Of a stretch of DNA of 64,000 nucleotides, positions 24,800 to 37,200 are shown one piece after another. Positions within the stretch are counted from its first letter, which is position 1. Every line of letters starts with the position of its first letter. The DNA comes from Pisaster brevispinus (taxonomy: Eukaryota; Echinodermata; Asteroidea; Forcipulatida; Asteriidae), in the NCBI GenBank assembly GCA_023634235.1, contig JAMKCF010000006.1, forward strand, positions 5,053,421-5,117,420, read 5' to 3'. The notes under the pieces were generated by a model. That model made no database searches. It was not told where the DNA came from and saw only the letters and a list, made by a program, of their open reading frames with translations. The position numbers and the translations under genes are program-made.

Positions 24800-26640
24800 A
24801 ATAAATGGGGCTTGCCAGGCAGGGAGCTGAACTCAAAGTTAAGCTGGAATTCGCACAAGAGGAAACATTTCTGAAACTTTGTGAGTTAGAAGAAAAAGAA
24901 GAAAGTAAGTTGAAGTGGAAAAAAAATGAGTATGTTTAAAGGAGGGAAAACTATGAGATGGAGAGACAACTGGCAGAGGACTGTGCTGTGGCAGATGTGT
25001 TCAGAAAATTTGAAGAAGCTGAATCTTGGCGTTCTAAGTTGATTGATTTGCCAGTCAATACCAGCCTTAATTTGAGGTCGAGAATGTGGATCCTACAAGT
25101 GAAAACCCAGCACCAGTCCCTACTCCACTAAACCCCTTCACAAAGAGTCCTTCAACCATTTCCCTATCAAGGTCCGACAAAAGTCAATGCCAGTTCTCAA
25201 ATCCAACATCACACTTCCCAGGATAACTGGGACAGAGTAGCTTCTTCACTGGAGAGGGTAGTCTGCCAGTTGGCCGAAAAAAAAGTCTTCAACGAGGTGA
25301 AGTGAGCAAGAGGCTTGCTATCTCAACCTAACTACCCTAACTTAACGCCCGGTGTTCATCGCAGAGCCACTTCACTACCCATTATGGTAGAACGCCTTCA
25401 GCTTTCCTATTGATTCAAAGCCATTAGACATGGACACAAAGCTCAACTATTTGAATCAATATGTGTCTGGAAAACCAAGGCAAGTAGTTGAGCACTACAT
25501 GCTCATTGGAACTGAGGAAGCCTTCCAAAAGACTAGAGATGTACTTTCTGATAGATACGGCAACAGCAGTGTCATCAGTACTGCGTTCACTTCAAAACTG
25601 GAGAAGTGGAGCAAGATACCCACAAGTCGACCAGTCAGAGTCGATCAGCCAGAGAAGACCATCAAAAGGTCACAGTGCCAAGTCCTTTGCTACAACGCAT
25701 CCAATAGTGGGATGGGACCATGCATGTTTTGTAATGGGAACCACCACAGTGAAAGTTGTAAACCATTTAGAAGAAAAACTGCACGAGGATAGGAAGATGT
25801 TCTTCTTTCAGAGATTGGCTTAATATTCAAGGACAAGAAACCCAGCAGCTGCCAAGGATGATGGAAGAGCGCAAGGCATGCATTACCAGCAGCCACATCC
25901 TTAGTTTAGAAGTGCTTGACATCTTCAGATAAAATGCTGTCGACCTCCCTGTCTGCTTCAAGCGTGACGAGATCCGTTCAGATCTTCCCAAATTCAAAAC
26001 CTGATGTAGTCGAGCACTGGCGCCACCTTGAGCCTATTGCCTAGAAGCTTATGCCATATGATCCCAACATGAAGATTTCCGTGCAGATAGGAAGTAACTG
26101 CCCAAGAGTACTCCGTCCCAGAGAAATCATCGCGGGAGGAGAGGATTTTCTGTATCGTCAGAAATCGTTACTAAGCTGGGGTGTAATCCACAAAGTGTGT
26201 AGTCACCCTGAAGTAAATAGTCTTGGTGTCTGCAACAAGATGGTGTCAACTGAAATCTACCCTCACTTTGTGTATGGCAAGAAAATTTTGATGCAGAGAA
26301 AGTGCCGTGCAAGTACTTAAAACGGATTTCCAGATGAGCGTCAAAAACAAGCCATACTCCGTGGAAGATGCAAATTTTATCAGAATTCTTGAGACTGAAA
26401 TCAGGAAGAAAAGAAGATGGCCACTACGAGATGCCTCTTCCCCTAAAACCACATGTGTCCCTTCCCTACAACAGAGCACTAGCCTTGAAACGAGGGCAAC
26501 AGCTCACAGCAAGGTTCAAGAAACGACACAAATTATTTGAAGATTATCATTTGTTCATGAAAGATGTCATCAAAAATTGTGCTGAGCAAGTTCCAACTGA
26601 GCGTCAAAAGTTTGACATGGCAAGTTGAACTATAAACGTT
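24800..26640 (+). mobile_element. Broken BEL/Pao-type LTR retroelement remnant (gag and 5' pol)
   Basis: From left to right the fragments are as follows. There is a charged coiled region at about 24820-25080, interrupted by stops. A gag core at 25430-25620 is of the DUF1759 type seen in BEL/Pao elements (for example LNQYVSGKPRQVVEHYM). A CX2CX4HX4C zinc knuckle lies at about 25728-25769. An aspartic-protease-region tail at 26045-26220 contains PREIIAGGEDF. The segment that precedes the reverse transcriptase in these elements lies at 26340-26620. The pieces sit in different frames and are separated by stops. The reverse transcriptase palm, RNase H and integrase are absent, and no LTR pair was found. 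This is a dead, truncated fragment; boundaries are approximate. Confidence 0.8.
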
Positions 26641-29600
26641 CCCCATACAAGTGTTGAAGTAAATCCCAAGGCATCCACACACATTCTACGACAAGTTCCA
26701 CAAATATTTGCATTGTTTGACAAGGCACATTTTTTGCACCATTAACTTTTGAAGTCTTAGAACTTCACCAAGAATGACATAAGGCACTGGCAATGACAAA
26801 ACTGCTCCTTCTAAATTAAAATACAAGAGTTTACGCTGAGATGCGTCAGCTAACTTTTAAAAAAAATGATTTAAAGAATAAAAAATGAACAAGTGTCCCA
26901 GTAAACATAATCTGTACATTATTATCAAAACAGCAATTTCTTGATTTATTTTAAAATGGCACTTGATAAAGAAGGCACATAAAGTATCTCCAAAGTAATG
27001 AGAAATACTTTTATTTCTTACTTTCAAAAGATTTGAATTCTCATTTGAAACACATCAAACATTAATACAAAAAAATAGAGATTTTTGTAAGACTTTATCA
27101 CATGTTTCAAAGAAACCACAAACTGAATTTACTGGAACCACAAAAGTTAATATCAATTTCAGGCCTGAAATAACACCTAGGCCATGGAGGCAGTTGATGC
27201 CTACCAGAGTGAACATTTTCAAGGTTCAGTGCGACAAATTCTTGAAGAATATTGGGGGGGGGGGGGCTCTTCAAGCGCTTATCCAAGCTACCTGCCCCAG
27301 TAACTAGGAGTCCTAGGACCACCGTCTCATCTTAACGACGTCGGCGTATTCAAGTAAAGGTCAAGGAAGGCGATAGCCCCAGTTGCCCTGGTGCCCCATC
27401 AAAATTCTTTGACAGACTTTAAGATTTTCCAATGGAAGTGCCATTTGCAAAAAGGAAAATGGCCTTGCCCTCTCAAAGATGAAATTCCAGGCCGGCTTTA
27501 TGACAAATCTCTGTGAGAGCTGCGTCAAGAAGACCACTACATGACCATAGTGCAAAAAACTTTAGAGCATATGTAATAGACAGTTGACGTTAATGTCTGT
27601 ATGAAACCAAGCAATAATCACAAACTGGTGCTTTACAAACTTGTGAACCAGTGAACCATCTCTCGTAATCACAAAATTTGAGTATCAATTTGGGCTAAAA
27701 AAAAACTGGTTTAGTTCAGTTAAAGTCTCCAATAGGGAGACTCTCATAGGCAATATCAAACACAGACAATACACTTCCAATAACCAAAGTAAAAATCCAA
27801 AGATAAAGAAATTGATTGTGAACAAACTATTGATCCAAAAAATATTTTTTTAAAACAAAATTGATCAATAGAGTTCTTCTTTTTTTCATATAAAAATTGG
27901 GAGACTTTATTTTAAATAGATCTTGAAAAAGCATCACTTTCCTCAAAATTAGGTAAGGCAGTTTTTATGCAACAAATTTATTAACTTAAAAAAAAAATCA
28001 CAAACAACATAATAATATCAAAATATTTCAATTTATGTATATAAAAGTTCAAGAGAAATTGACCCAGAACTCCAACTGAATCCCTTCCTTGGGAATGCCA
28101 GACCAAAGTAACAGAAGTTATTCTTAAATAGTCATTGGTCAAAACATGAAGTCATGCAAAAACTAATATAAATAACCAAATAAATTGAACCTATTAGACA
28201 ATGCTGACATTTCAAAATTGCATATTTACACAAATCTTACTGAACGGCAACACTCCAAACTTAAAACCACTTCATACTAAATCTTCTTTTTTTTCTCTCA
28301 ATTTGATAAGACGATAAAATATAAATATAAACACTTTGCATTCCTATCTAGATTAGTAATATATATATATATATGTAATAAAACATACAAAATGCTTTTG
28401 TTTGTAATGTAATTGTAAACATAAGGCACATTGTTAATAACGGAAGCATGTTTTAGGTTGCTCATGGACTTGTGAGCAAAACAAAACTGTAATTTTTTCC
28501 AAGGTTTTGTTAAAAGTACACCAAAACGCTATATTTAATATATTAAACACTTGAATTGTAACAAAGGTTAATAATATACTGATAGTGAACGTATCATATC
28601 AAAGCACACCTCCTCGTTTACAAAAATAGGCACAGGACCCGAGGTCTTCCAGGCTGGTCTACAAAAGTAAACTGACATCAGACTAACATGAACTGCTGAC
28701 CTCACTGACTAATAGATCATTACTTTATTGAGAGGTCAAACTTTTGGAAGTGCAATTGTGCAAACGTACATCATAGTTACTACATTCTTTCACTACAGCG
28801 GGACGCTCACACTCACACAAAAAATACCTCAACATTCATAAAGGTTTGCAAGTTGGATTTTTATATCAAACTTCTTATAATTACAATAATAGATGAGGAA
28901 GTTACCTGGCATTGAACGAAAGAGTGTTGGGAATTTTTTTTTCTTTCTGTGAACAAAGAATTCCATCAAAGTTGCACATTAATTTGTTTCGTGAATGAGT
29001 TAATCAAGCCAAACTGCACCAGATATTAGCAACAGAGGACCAAAACAACACATTTCATTGTCCTTAGCTTGGCGTGAACCTAGTTCCACTGAGGTGTGAT
29101 GTTAAGGGGGAACCATTGTGTAATGTTATACTATAATGGCAGTAAACCAGACTTGAGATTGACAGACTACACCATGTCAAGCAGCAGCAACTAAGACGGA
29201 GTCCATACAGTTTCTATGGTCCTAAGTGGGATGTGAACCTTGGTCCATTGAGGTGGACTTAGGAACCTACAACCAAATCCACAGACTTATTTGGTCTTAA
29301 ACTGGGCGTGAACCTTAATCCACTGAGGTGGACTTGGGAACCGACGACCAAATCCACACACTTATTTGGTCTTGAGAGGGACGTGAACCTTGGTCCACTG
29401 ACATGACTGAAGTGGCTTACACGGGAAGAACCACTACCTAAACATAGTTGCAACAAATCAGTTTCTGCACTAATAGAAAAATCAGCCCAACCTACATACA
29501 GGGTTAGGAACCGACAACCAAATAAATACACTTACATGTATTTGGTCTTGAGAGGGATGTGAACCTGGGTCCAATGTGGAAAAAGGCAAGGGGAAAAAAT

Positions 29601-30132
29601 GCAAACCCTACTTCTAGTCTCTACAAACCAGGATTAACACACAAAAATGTGTGAGTTTGCTGAGTTGGATAAATGAGTTAAACAAAAACTTATAAACATC
29701 AGCCTTTTGCCTTCCAGATGAAACAGTTTACAATATACATTTTACTGACCATCACTAAACTCCAGCAAAAATGCGCGTCAAAATGCTACCTGGTCCCCCC
29801 TTGCTAGCGAATGAAAAAAGTTCAGGGCAGAACCTGGTTTTAAAATAACGGTACATAGTCATCATCGCCATACGGTCCAGTCAATCTAACTAATTATACA
29901 AAACCATCTTCACACTGGAAGACTAAAATCTCAGATCTTTAGAACTACTGATCTGATTTGTCCAAAATATTGTCAATACTTAAACAATTAATATAAGTGC
30001 TGATTGTTAGATCAGTCAAAATACTTTTCCAACATTTACCTGCCCTTTTCTCTGCAAATTATTGTATAATATAATACGCTAAAATAAATACCCAATCCGC
30101 AATTTCAAAAATAACAAAGTTGAACTCAGACA
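26641..30132. other. AT-rich stretch, possibly complexin 3' UTR in its right part
   Basis: No coding signal. Minus-strand AATAAA words (TTTATT on the plus strand) occur, for example at 28724-28729, which could serve the complexin transcript if its 3' UTR is long. The stretch includes a G-run near 27255, a short (AT)n at about 28360 and the 75-bp tandem repeat at 29200-29400. Confidence 0.4.
29200..29400. repeat. 75-bp tandem repeat, about 3 units, with a detached partial unit
   Basis: GTGAACCTTGGTCCA-like words start at 29233, 29308 and 29383. Each unit also has GAGGTGGACTT and AACCAAATCCACA followed by ACTTATTTGGTCTT. A further piece appears at about 29510-29575 after an unrelated insert. 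The 75-bp period keeps minus-strand frames open without implying a gene. Confidence 0.8.
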
Positions 30133-30311
30133 AACCCTCCTACTCCGCATAACATTCTCCAGCGAGTCGACCAACCATTCAGAACCACTCAACTGTATGG
30201 CTTTTGTATGGTGGAGCAACTGCGCACAGATGTACTGTTTGTGTCGATGCACTAGAATAGTGCACCTATCATTCAAAACCATACGGACGATGGTCAGACA
30301 GTAGGAGGGTT
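30133..30311. repeat. Foldback repeat, family 5 (AACCCTCCTAC ends)
   Basis: Begins AAACCCTCCTACTCCGC and ends GACAGTAGGAGGGTT, inverted termini of about 11 bp. The interior has AACTGCGCACAGATGTACTG and CATTCAAAACCATACGGACG. Related sequence lies at 34058-34200 and 43600-44031. Confidence 0.75.
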
Positions 30312-30454
30312 ACAAAAGGCTGATAACTCCCATGCCAGCATGATCGATGTTCAAATTACTTCACACTCACTGTACCTGCACATAATATCGTCTCCTTGCA
30401 AAGAGCTATAACGACAGCTTTGTCTCGTAGCGTTGTGTGCCTGGGTCACCTTCA

Positions 30455-31707
30455 TCACATGACCAGGCAACCGGAGTCGTCCTTCCCTTTGGCTTTGCTG
30501 GACATCTTGGGCCCCGTGTCCTCGATCTGGCTCCGGCTCTCCAAGAGGTCCTGGTCCTTCTTGGACTCCTTCAGGCCGTACTTCTCCCTCACCTTGTTGC
30601 GTTCCTTCGCTCGTTCTGCTTTCTTCTTGAGCTGGGCTTCATCCCGCTTCGCTCTGAGGAAATTTATTCACTTTTTATTTAATCAAATTTATACATCAAT
30701 ATGGAAACTCGTACTGCCTATCTAGGCATAGAAATTAAATAAAATCAAACAAAAAAGGCTCCTCGAGAGGGAGGGGGGCTAAAAAAAAATCATTTTCTTA
30801 ACCTCCAAAGATACTTTCCTCTGTGAGCCACTGTGCATACTCAAAAGTGTCACCACATGTCAATTGACCATATTTTTGACCGCATGAGGGCGCTGTCATC
30901 AGGGAATGTCTTGCATCACAATAGCAGTGTTAGCTTATTATAATTGCCTGTTTGTAGTTTTCTTGCACCAATGAAGAAATACATAAAAAATAGCGATAAC
31001 AAAGTGAAAAAACCCTGCTTGTTTACTTGTTTTTCATCATGTGAAATTTATCCACATACGCCCTCACGTGGTCAAAAATACGGCGAATTAATGCCGTGAC
31101 AGATAAAAAAGTCTGATCAAAAGTCTGGTACGTTCTAGGTGCAAAAGACTATTTCCAAGGGCACCCGCCCACCATCCATCGGACAACCACAATGTTCCGC
31201 TTGACCGCATCACCGCGCCAAAGTACAGGAGCAATCCTACATGACTGAAAACTCGCGTAAGTATTTTGAAAGTTCCAACGGAACGGTCCATGAGCACGCG
31301 CTGGCAATCTTATCCGATCCAATTAGAACATTCTTACCACTCCGACTAATGAGACGCTCCCTATTACTGTAGGTCAATTCTGTGCTATGAATGAGCAAAA
31401 TGCAATTTGCTCTTGTAAACAATGAAATCAACGGTTTGTAAACCACTCTTAGAGTAAATGTTTTCTGTCCTGAAGTTGTGAAGGACTCCCCCCCCCCCCC
31501 CCACCTTTCCACACACACACACACACACACACAGCCCTCCAACAAATAGAAAAGAGGTGATTACTTTTCTCTGGCCATCCTGTCCTCATCTTCTTGTTCC
31601 TTCTTGTAGTCATAAGGAGCCTCTTCCTTATCTTCTCCAGACAGACCGATGGTTTTGGTGATGCTGGACACTTGGTTCTTCACCATGGACTTGCCAACTA
31701 GATCCAT
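30455..31707 (-). CDS. Complexin-like SNARE regulator, 2 coding exons, 113 aa
   Basis: Coding exons are 31707-31565 and 30653-30455, with GT-AG borders and the intron splitting a Lys codon. The protein starts MDLVGKSMVKNQ, which fits the short N-terminal segment of complexins (MEFV in human CPLX1). It then has an acidic and basic accessory region and a central helix ending KERNKVREKYGLKES. Aligned to CPLX1, the SNARE-contact positions Arg48, Arg59, Arg63 and Tyr70 are kept and Ile66 is Val, while Tyr52 and Met55 positions read Gln and Lys. The C-terminus KDDSGCLVM is a CAAX box, as in prenylated complexins. Complexins bind the assembled SNARE bundle at synapses and clamp or promote vesicle fusion. 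The 3' splice site at 31725 is 17 bp before the ATG and the frame is open up to it, so a coding upstream exon is possible. Function is inferred from alignment by eye. Confidence 0.75.
30870..31082. repeat. Foldback repeat with GAGGGCG ends in the complexin intron
   Basis: TATTTTTGACCGCATGAGGG followed by CGCT on the left is answered by CGCCCTCACGTGGTCAAAAA followed by TA on the right. The inverted arms are about 24 bp with a few mismatches. Similar single arms occur at about 16385 and 63020. Confidence 0.75.
31489..31533. repeat. C-run followed by (AC)n microsatellite
   Basis: A C-run of about 14, a short CACCTTTCC link, then about ten AC units. The same coupling of a C-run with (AC)n is seen at 7604-7635. 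Confidence 0.9.
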
Positions 31708-32454
31708 GATCCGAGTGATGAGATCTGGGCAAGATGGGAAAATGATCTGAGGTGTTAGTGACGACCTCAAAATAACGAGTCCAAATTGCTCATTTTTAAC
31801 AAAATATGAAGTGGATATTATATTCAAAATGTTATGGTTTTGTGTTATAACATGTTTTTATTGTTTGAAGTGAGTTTACCATGTAGCTGTAGGTATAATA
31901 TAAATTATGCAAAGTAGGCCTATATAATACAAATTTAGTTCATAGTGGTAACAGTTTTAATGTTTGGGCTTCCCTAGGTAAAGAAATGTAATAATAGAGA
32001 AAGAAAGAAATAAAACTAGGGTGTCCCTAATGCGTACATTTATCTCTCTCTCTCTCTTTCTGGCTCACACTGTCACAACACAAAGCAATATAAAAAATGT
32101 TATAGAATGAAAACAGATGTGCATCACTCCATGCCAAAACAAGGCACTTCCTGCCAAAACTCAAAACAGACTTTATTTGTTCTTAAAATAAATGAAAAAA
32201 GAGCTTTCAATTAGCACATAAAATGTAAAAGTTCATGTGTTTCTCAGCATACAGCGTTTCTTAAAAGGTCCACCACATCACAATGATATCAAGGCTGATG
32301 TTTCAGTTGAAATTACTTTTAACACCAGTCCTTTCATTCCGAGAAGTGTCTACTAAACAGTTCATTCTAACCAGAGAGCTTGCCTATTTTTGTCCACAGT
32401 CCCTTCACAGTGCTTCAAACAGTAAAGAATGATAGTAAAAATAAGCAGAATCTG

Positions 32455-32690
32455 CCCTTAACTGGTTCAGTGACTAGCCAGCAGGACCAGTTAGCTCGTC
32501 ACTTCACTGGTCCTCCAGCTTTTTCACTGGTCTCCCAGCTTTTTCACTGGTCTATAAATAGGGATGCTATACAAACACTGAACGAGCCAGCCGGACAACC
32601 TGGGGAGACCTTTGGGCTGGTCCTCAGTGTTTTAAATAGTGTTTGGACAGTAGACCAAAAATAAGGGAGAACGCTGACATGGCTCTTTAA
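32455..32690. repeat. Dispersed repeat, family 6 (GGACCAGT-rich)
   Basis: Contains ACTAGCCAGCAGGACCAGTT, TTCACTGGTCCTCCAGCTTT (partly tandem) and GGCTGGTCCTCAGTG. Inverted or direct relatives occur in PRPF3 introns at 42362-42560, 48408-48625 and 49562-49770. Confidence 0.6.
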
Positions 32691-34057
32691 AAAAGCACTT
32701 GTAGCTAATGTACCTGTGGAGCAAGGAAAATAAACTAGCGGAAAAAAATATTGAATTTCCTGAAAAGAAACATTTTCACTTGAGATGAAAAAAACCAACA
32801 TTCAATAAGAGAAATTACTAGAAAAGACAAAACATGGCTTTAGCTCCCTGTAAAAGAAACATAAACAATAACAGGATAACAAACAAATTCAATTTAAAAG
32901 AAATGAATCACCATCAGACAACTCAATTAGAAAATTACAAGATTTTAACAATTATAAGAAAACAAAAAATAGAAAACAATTCATACCATTTACTGTAAAA
33001 CAACTGAAAACCTACATATATAAATATACAATAATAAATACATTTTAAACAAAGAAATGTCAAAGAACAGTTACTGATAGCAATGAAATATGATTTTTGT
33101 TTTGTCAACCCAGGGAGAAGAGATTTTGCAGGTTGGGGACAGTAAAAGTGAAACACTTCAGCTAATTTACGATTACAGAGGCTGTGCTGAACAGAATGCA
33201 GACCTGATCATTTGAAACACTTTCATTTTACTCAGGAAAATAATATGTACACCCACAAAACTGAAGTTTGCGGGGGAAAACCTTTACAGACTAACTCGGC
33301 AGTTTGGCTAGAGTGTGACCTCAGTCATTCAATTTCCTCTTTTCCTGTGTCACTCCACACCAGATGGTTTGGACTTGTATGATATACGAGGGGGGGTGGT
33401 TTTCTGCCACCAATCCTTCTAAATCTGTCACTTTGGCAATTGGATAGAAGAAATTGGGACTGTAGGCCTAAGGGTTTTTAAGAAAGCCCAAAACAACTTT
33501 TTGATTGAAACTTAAAGTGTGTATGTGTGTATGCCATTGCAATTCAAGTAGGCATTGCAGTGACATGAAGAAAAGGCCTGTGTATATTGTGATACATTGA
33601 AACAAACCGATTCATTTTGGCTAAAATTTGGTGTCCACTGCCGCTGTATCTGCTTAATTTAGGTCAAATTCTATCCTTACCTGCCTGGCAAGGTTGACAG
33701 ACTGTATATAGCCAGAAACAGGCAGTTTGAACAATTCTAAAAGCTTAAAACAATGTTTTCAAAAACAATTTAAACGTCCAAAAAGTGGCTGTCGGATACA
33801 GATATGTGACTTAGACATTTTCTCTGTTTCCTTGAAACTTTTTATTTTCTAACGATGTTCCTTCCCCTGGTCAAAAACTCTCCTAATTGAATTCATATTT
33901 TCCAGCGGGTTGACCAAGCACTAGGGAAACAATCTACTGCAACTAGGCTACATGTATGTGTTGTAGTAGACCATGCAGGGCTACATACATGTAGTGCACA
34001 TCATTTAATACCCATGTCACTGATATTAAATCACCAGACAGAACCCTCTTCAGGGTT

Positions 34058-34200
34058 AACCCTCCTACTGTCTGACCAGTTATTATCATCCACTGTGGTT
34101 ATGAGTGATGGATAATTATAATGTCTGAATGTGGTGAATGCACAGTACACACTATGTACAGTATGTGCACTGATGTTTCTGTGCACAGCTGTGCCACCCC
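34058..34200. repeat. Dispersed repeat, family 5, reverse orientation
   Basis: AACCCTCCTACTGTCTGACC at the left end, then ATCATCCACTGTGGTT and GTGGTGAATGCACAGT, and TGTGCACAGCTGTGCCACCC at the right. It is the reverse complement of the block in PRPF3 intron 4. Confidence 0.65.
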
Positions 34201-37200
34201 AGTAGGCTGTAATCATAATAATGAAAGTCATACTAGTGCAGTTACTTTTGGTTTCTGAAGGTAAATGTTTCAGATTACAAAACATGGATTTCACAGAAAC
34301 ATGAAAAGTATAGCCTTATGCTGTACACCCAGATCACAGCCACGAATCGTCGCTGTTAGTGTGTACAGGACGTTGTGAAACCAGTTGGTAGAATTGTGGT
34401 TCAGTGACCTTTGGACGATATAATGACTATGGCGGTGAACTGAATACAGTTGGTAGTCCCAGATGCCAAAATGGGTTCCAGACACCCTCCACAAGAAAAT
34501 CCACTTGCCACGCCCCTGCACCCGCCGGAATACAGTGTCAGAAATTATTGCATGATTGTACATACCTAGACAGAGAATGCAGATTGGATAAAAACCGCCT
34601 TGCTGTTGAGTAGATCAGGCAAGGTAAGCTCTCATAAAAATGTGGGAGTTGACAATCACTCACAGCTGAATCTGCAAAAAATAAAAGGAACAATATTTCA
34701 TTAAACATTCATTCTTAGAATAAAAATGGTCCACAGATGTTCTCAAAGTTCATTTAGATTAATGACACATTTGAGTTTTTAAATCCAATTGACTGTTCCG
34801 TGAACCAGTTTATTAGTCGATTCCCTCAACATCTTTACAACAAAACTAAAGTATTTCACCTTTTTATAACAATGCTGAAATATTACTGTTCTGGACTTCC
34901 CCCTCCGGCCGCACTATTTTTTTCACTAATCAGTGACCAAGCTGAGCTTGATTTCACAAAGCACTAAGATTTGAAATGCCGATATTGCCATAGTGACTTG
35001 TAATTTTTATTGTGACATTACACTTTGCTAAGCAATTAACATTGCTACACAATCTTAGCTTCTTATTTTTTTTGGTGGGGGGGGGTTGGTGTTCTGCTAG
35101 CATTTTCACAATACATGATCAATTTCACTATTTACACTCACAAATTCCCTTCAGACATACAGTGATTTGTATAGGAATCAAATTTCAAACTATTACAAAC
35201 AATCTGTGCATGCAAATGCTGGTAGCTTTGGTGAGCAACTTCCACAAGTAATGGCACTTAGCTGGACAATTCTTGGGGGTCATTAAGATTACGTCTTTCT
35301 GCAGAAGGCCAACTGAATTACTGGCATTTTGGCAACGAAGGACTGCTGTTTCGTTTGGCGAGCATGATGTGCACCAAAAACTTCTTTTGAATTCTTTCAA
35401 TTACAATACATTGTGCACTGTACATTGTACTTTAAATCATTCATTTATAGGTATTTGTACAGTCTGTTGGTAAAGATAAAAACGTGTCAGTTTAACCTCA
35501 GTCTGAAAAGCTAAACTGATTATGAGGTCTATTCCAGAACCATTTGTTCTGTGAAATAGTTCCCTCTGAAATGAAGTCATGTTTGATAAAAGATTTTCTG
35601 TAAACCTTTTTTAAAAAACGCAATCAGCTGATTTCATTTGTTACAACAAAAATTAAGGACAATATGTATAAATGCAGAAAATTGAGACATGGTTGCTCAC
35701 TATTTTTCCAGACTCACAGAGCGCCATTAAGCCAACATTTTCAAAAATTTGATACTTTATGTATATGGTTGATCACACAAAATATGAACACTATGTGCGA
35801 CTATTTTGTCAGCTCTACCAATCCTTGTAATGAAAAAGTACTGCTAATTTATATTCAAAGTGGATGCCCTCTTTTTTTCTAGACACCTTCCTTCCAACTA
35901 ATTTATTAATTTTTTAAATATCAACAGTAATGTTTGCTTTCAGGAAGAGCAATAAAAAATAAAAAAATTGAACAAAAGTGCTCACAAACTTGCTAAAGTT
36001 ATTGGAAATATCTGTGGCAGATTTAATGACTGATTGTCTTTTTCTGTTGACACAACAATTCCACATTTTATTTACCATCCAAGTACCAGCATTTTAAAAA
36101 GTGTTAAACATGTTAAATGGCATTGTATGGTTACAAACAAGACAGTGCAACCAGGCTGTATAGAGTGGTTTGATTAGTACCAACCAACCACCATGTTCTC
36201 ATGGGCAGCACTGATCCCCTTTTGTCAGTGGCGTAACTACAGTAGAGGGAGAGGGGGACTGGAACTCTTGCCCCCCCCCCCACCAAATGAGATCCAAAAA
36301 ATGTACAAATGTATTGTTTAATACATTAAATAGCCAACCCCCTCCACCAATTATGTCTTTCACGAAACGGATGCCTCCAGTCACCTCTGGTTAATGACTG
36401 TTGGGGAAATTCGAAGGTTGGTTAGATGGTTTCGATTATAGCAACTGTACACTGATTTGTCTTTGAAATCAACCAGAAAAAAAGCAAAAGCAAGATCTTT
36501 TACCACAAAGGTCTATTTATTATTGCTGGCATGGGTTAAGTTTTATACTCTATTCAGCAGGCAGATCATATCGTGCCGTCTTTAACACGTACACAAGTAG
36601 CCAACATTATTTAAAGTATTAAATTGCAGGGATTTTCTACCATTGCTGCGTAGCTCAGTGGAATGGCTTCCGGATATGTGGTGACCATTGATCTCTATTA
36701 TATTGCCTGGATAGGACACCTTGCGCCCCATGGCTCAATGCGCGCCTTCTTCAAGAGGGTTTGGAAAACTCAAACGCGGGTCGTCACACCATTCAGTACA
36801 CTACGCAAACAAATGAAGTTCAGTGCTGGAGCAAATTAATTTCAACACATTTTGCTTATTTCTACGTTTAAGAAATTTAAATCAAATATGAAAGGTCCGA
36901 TAAAGCAGTGGTCAAATGTTGGAAGGTTATAATTGGTCGGAACTCAAGACACACAGATGTTCTGAAAAAATGGGATTTCCCCTCACCAATAGTGTTTTAG
37001 TGTATTGATTATGTGCTTTTAACGTTATACTTTGACTTTTATTCTTTTGTCTTCTTGTCGGATCTGTTTGATAACGCAAGATCCTTATCACATACCAATA
37101 TCTTCATTGGCAAACTCCTTTATTTTAAAGGATGTGATTATCAGACATTACGTAAATTTTATCAGAAAGGAACTTTGTATAATGTACGTATCAGCAAGTC

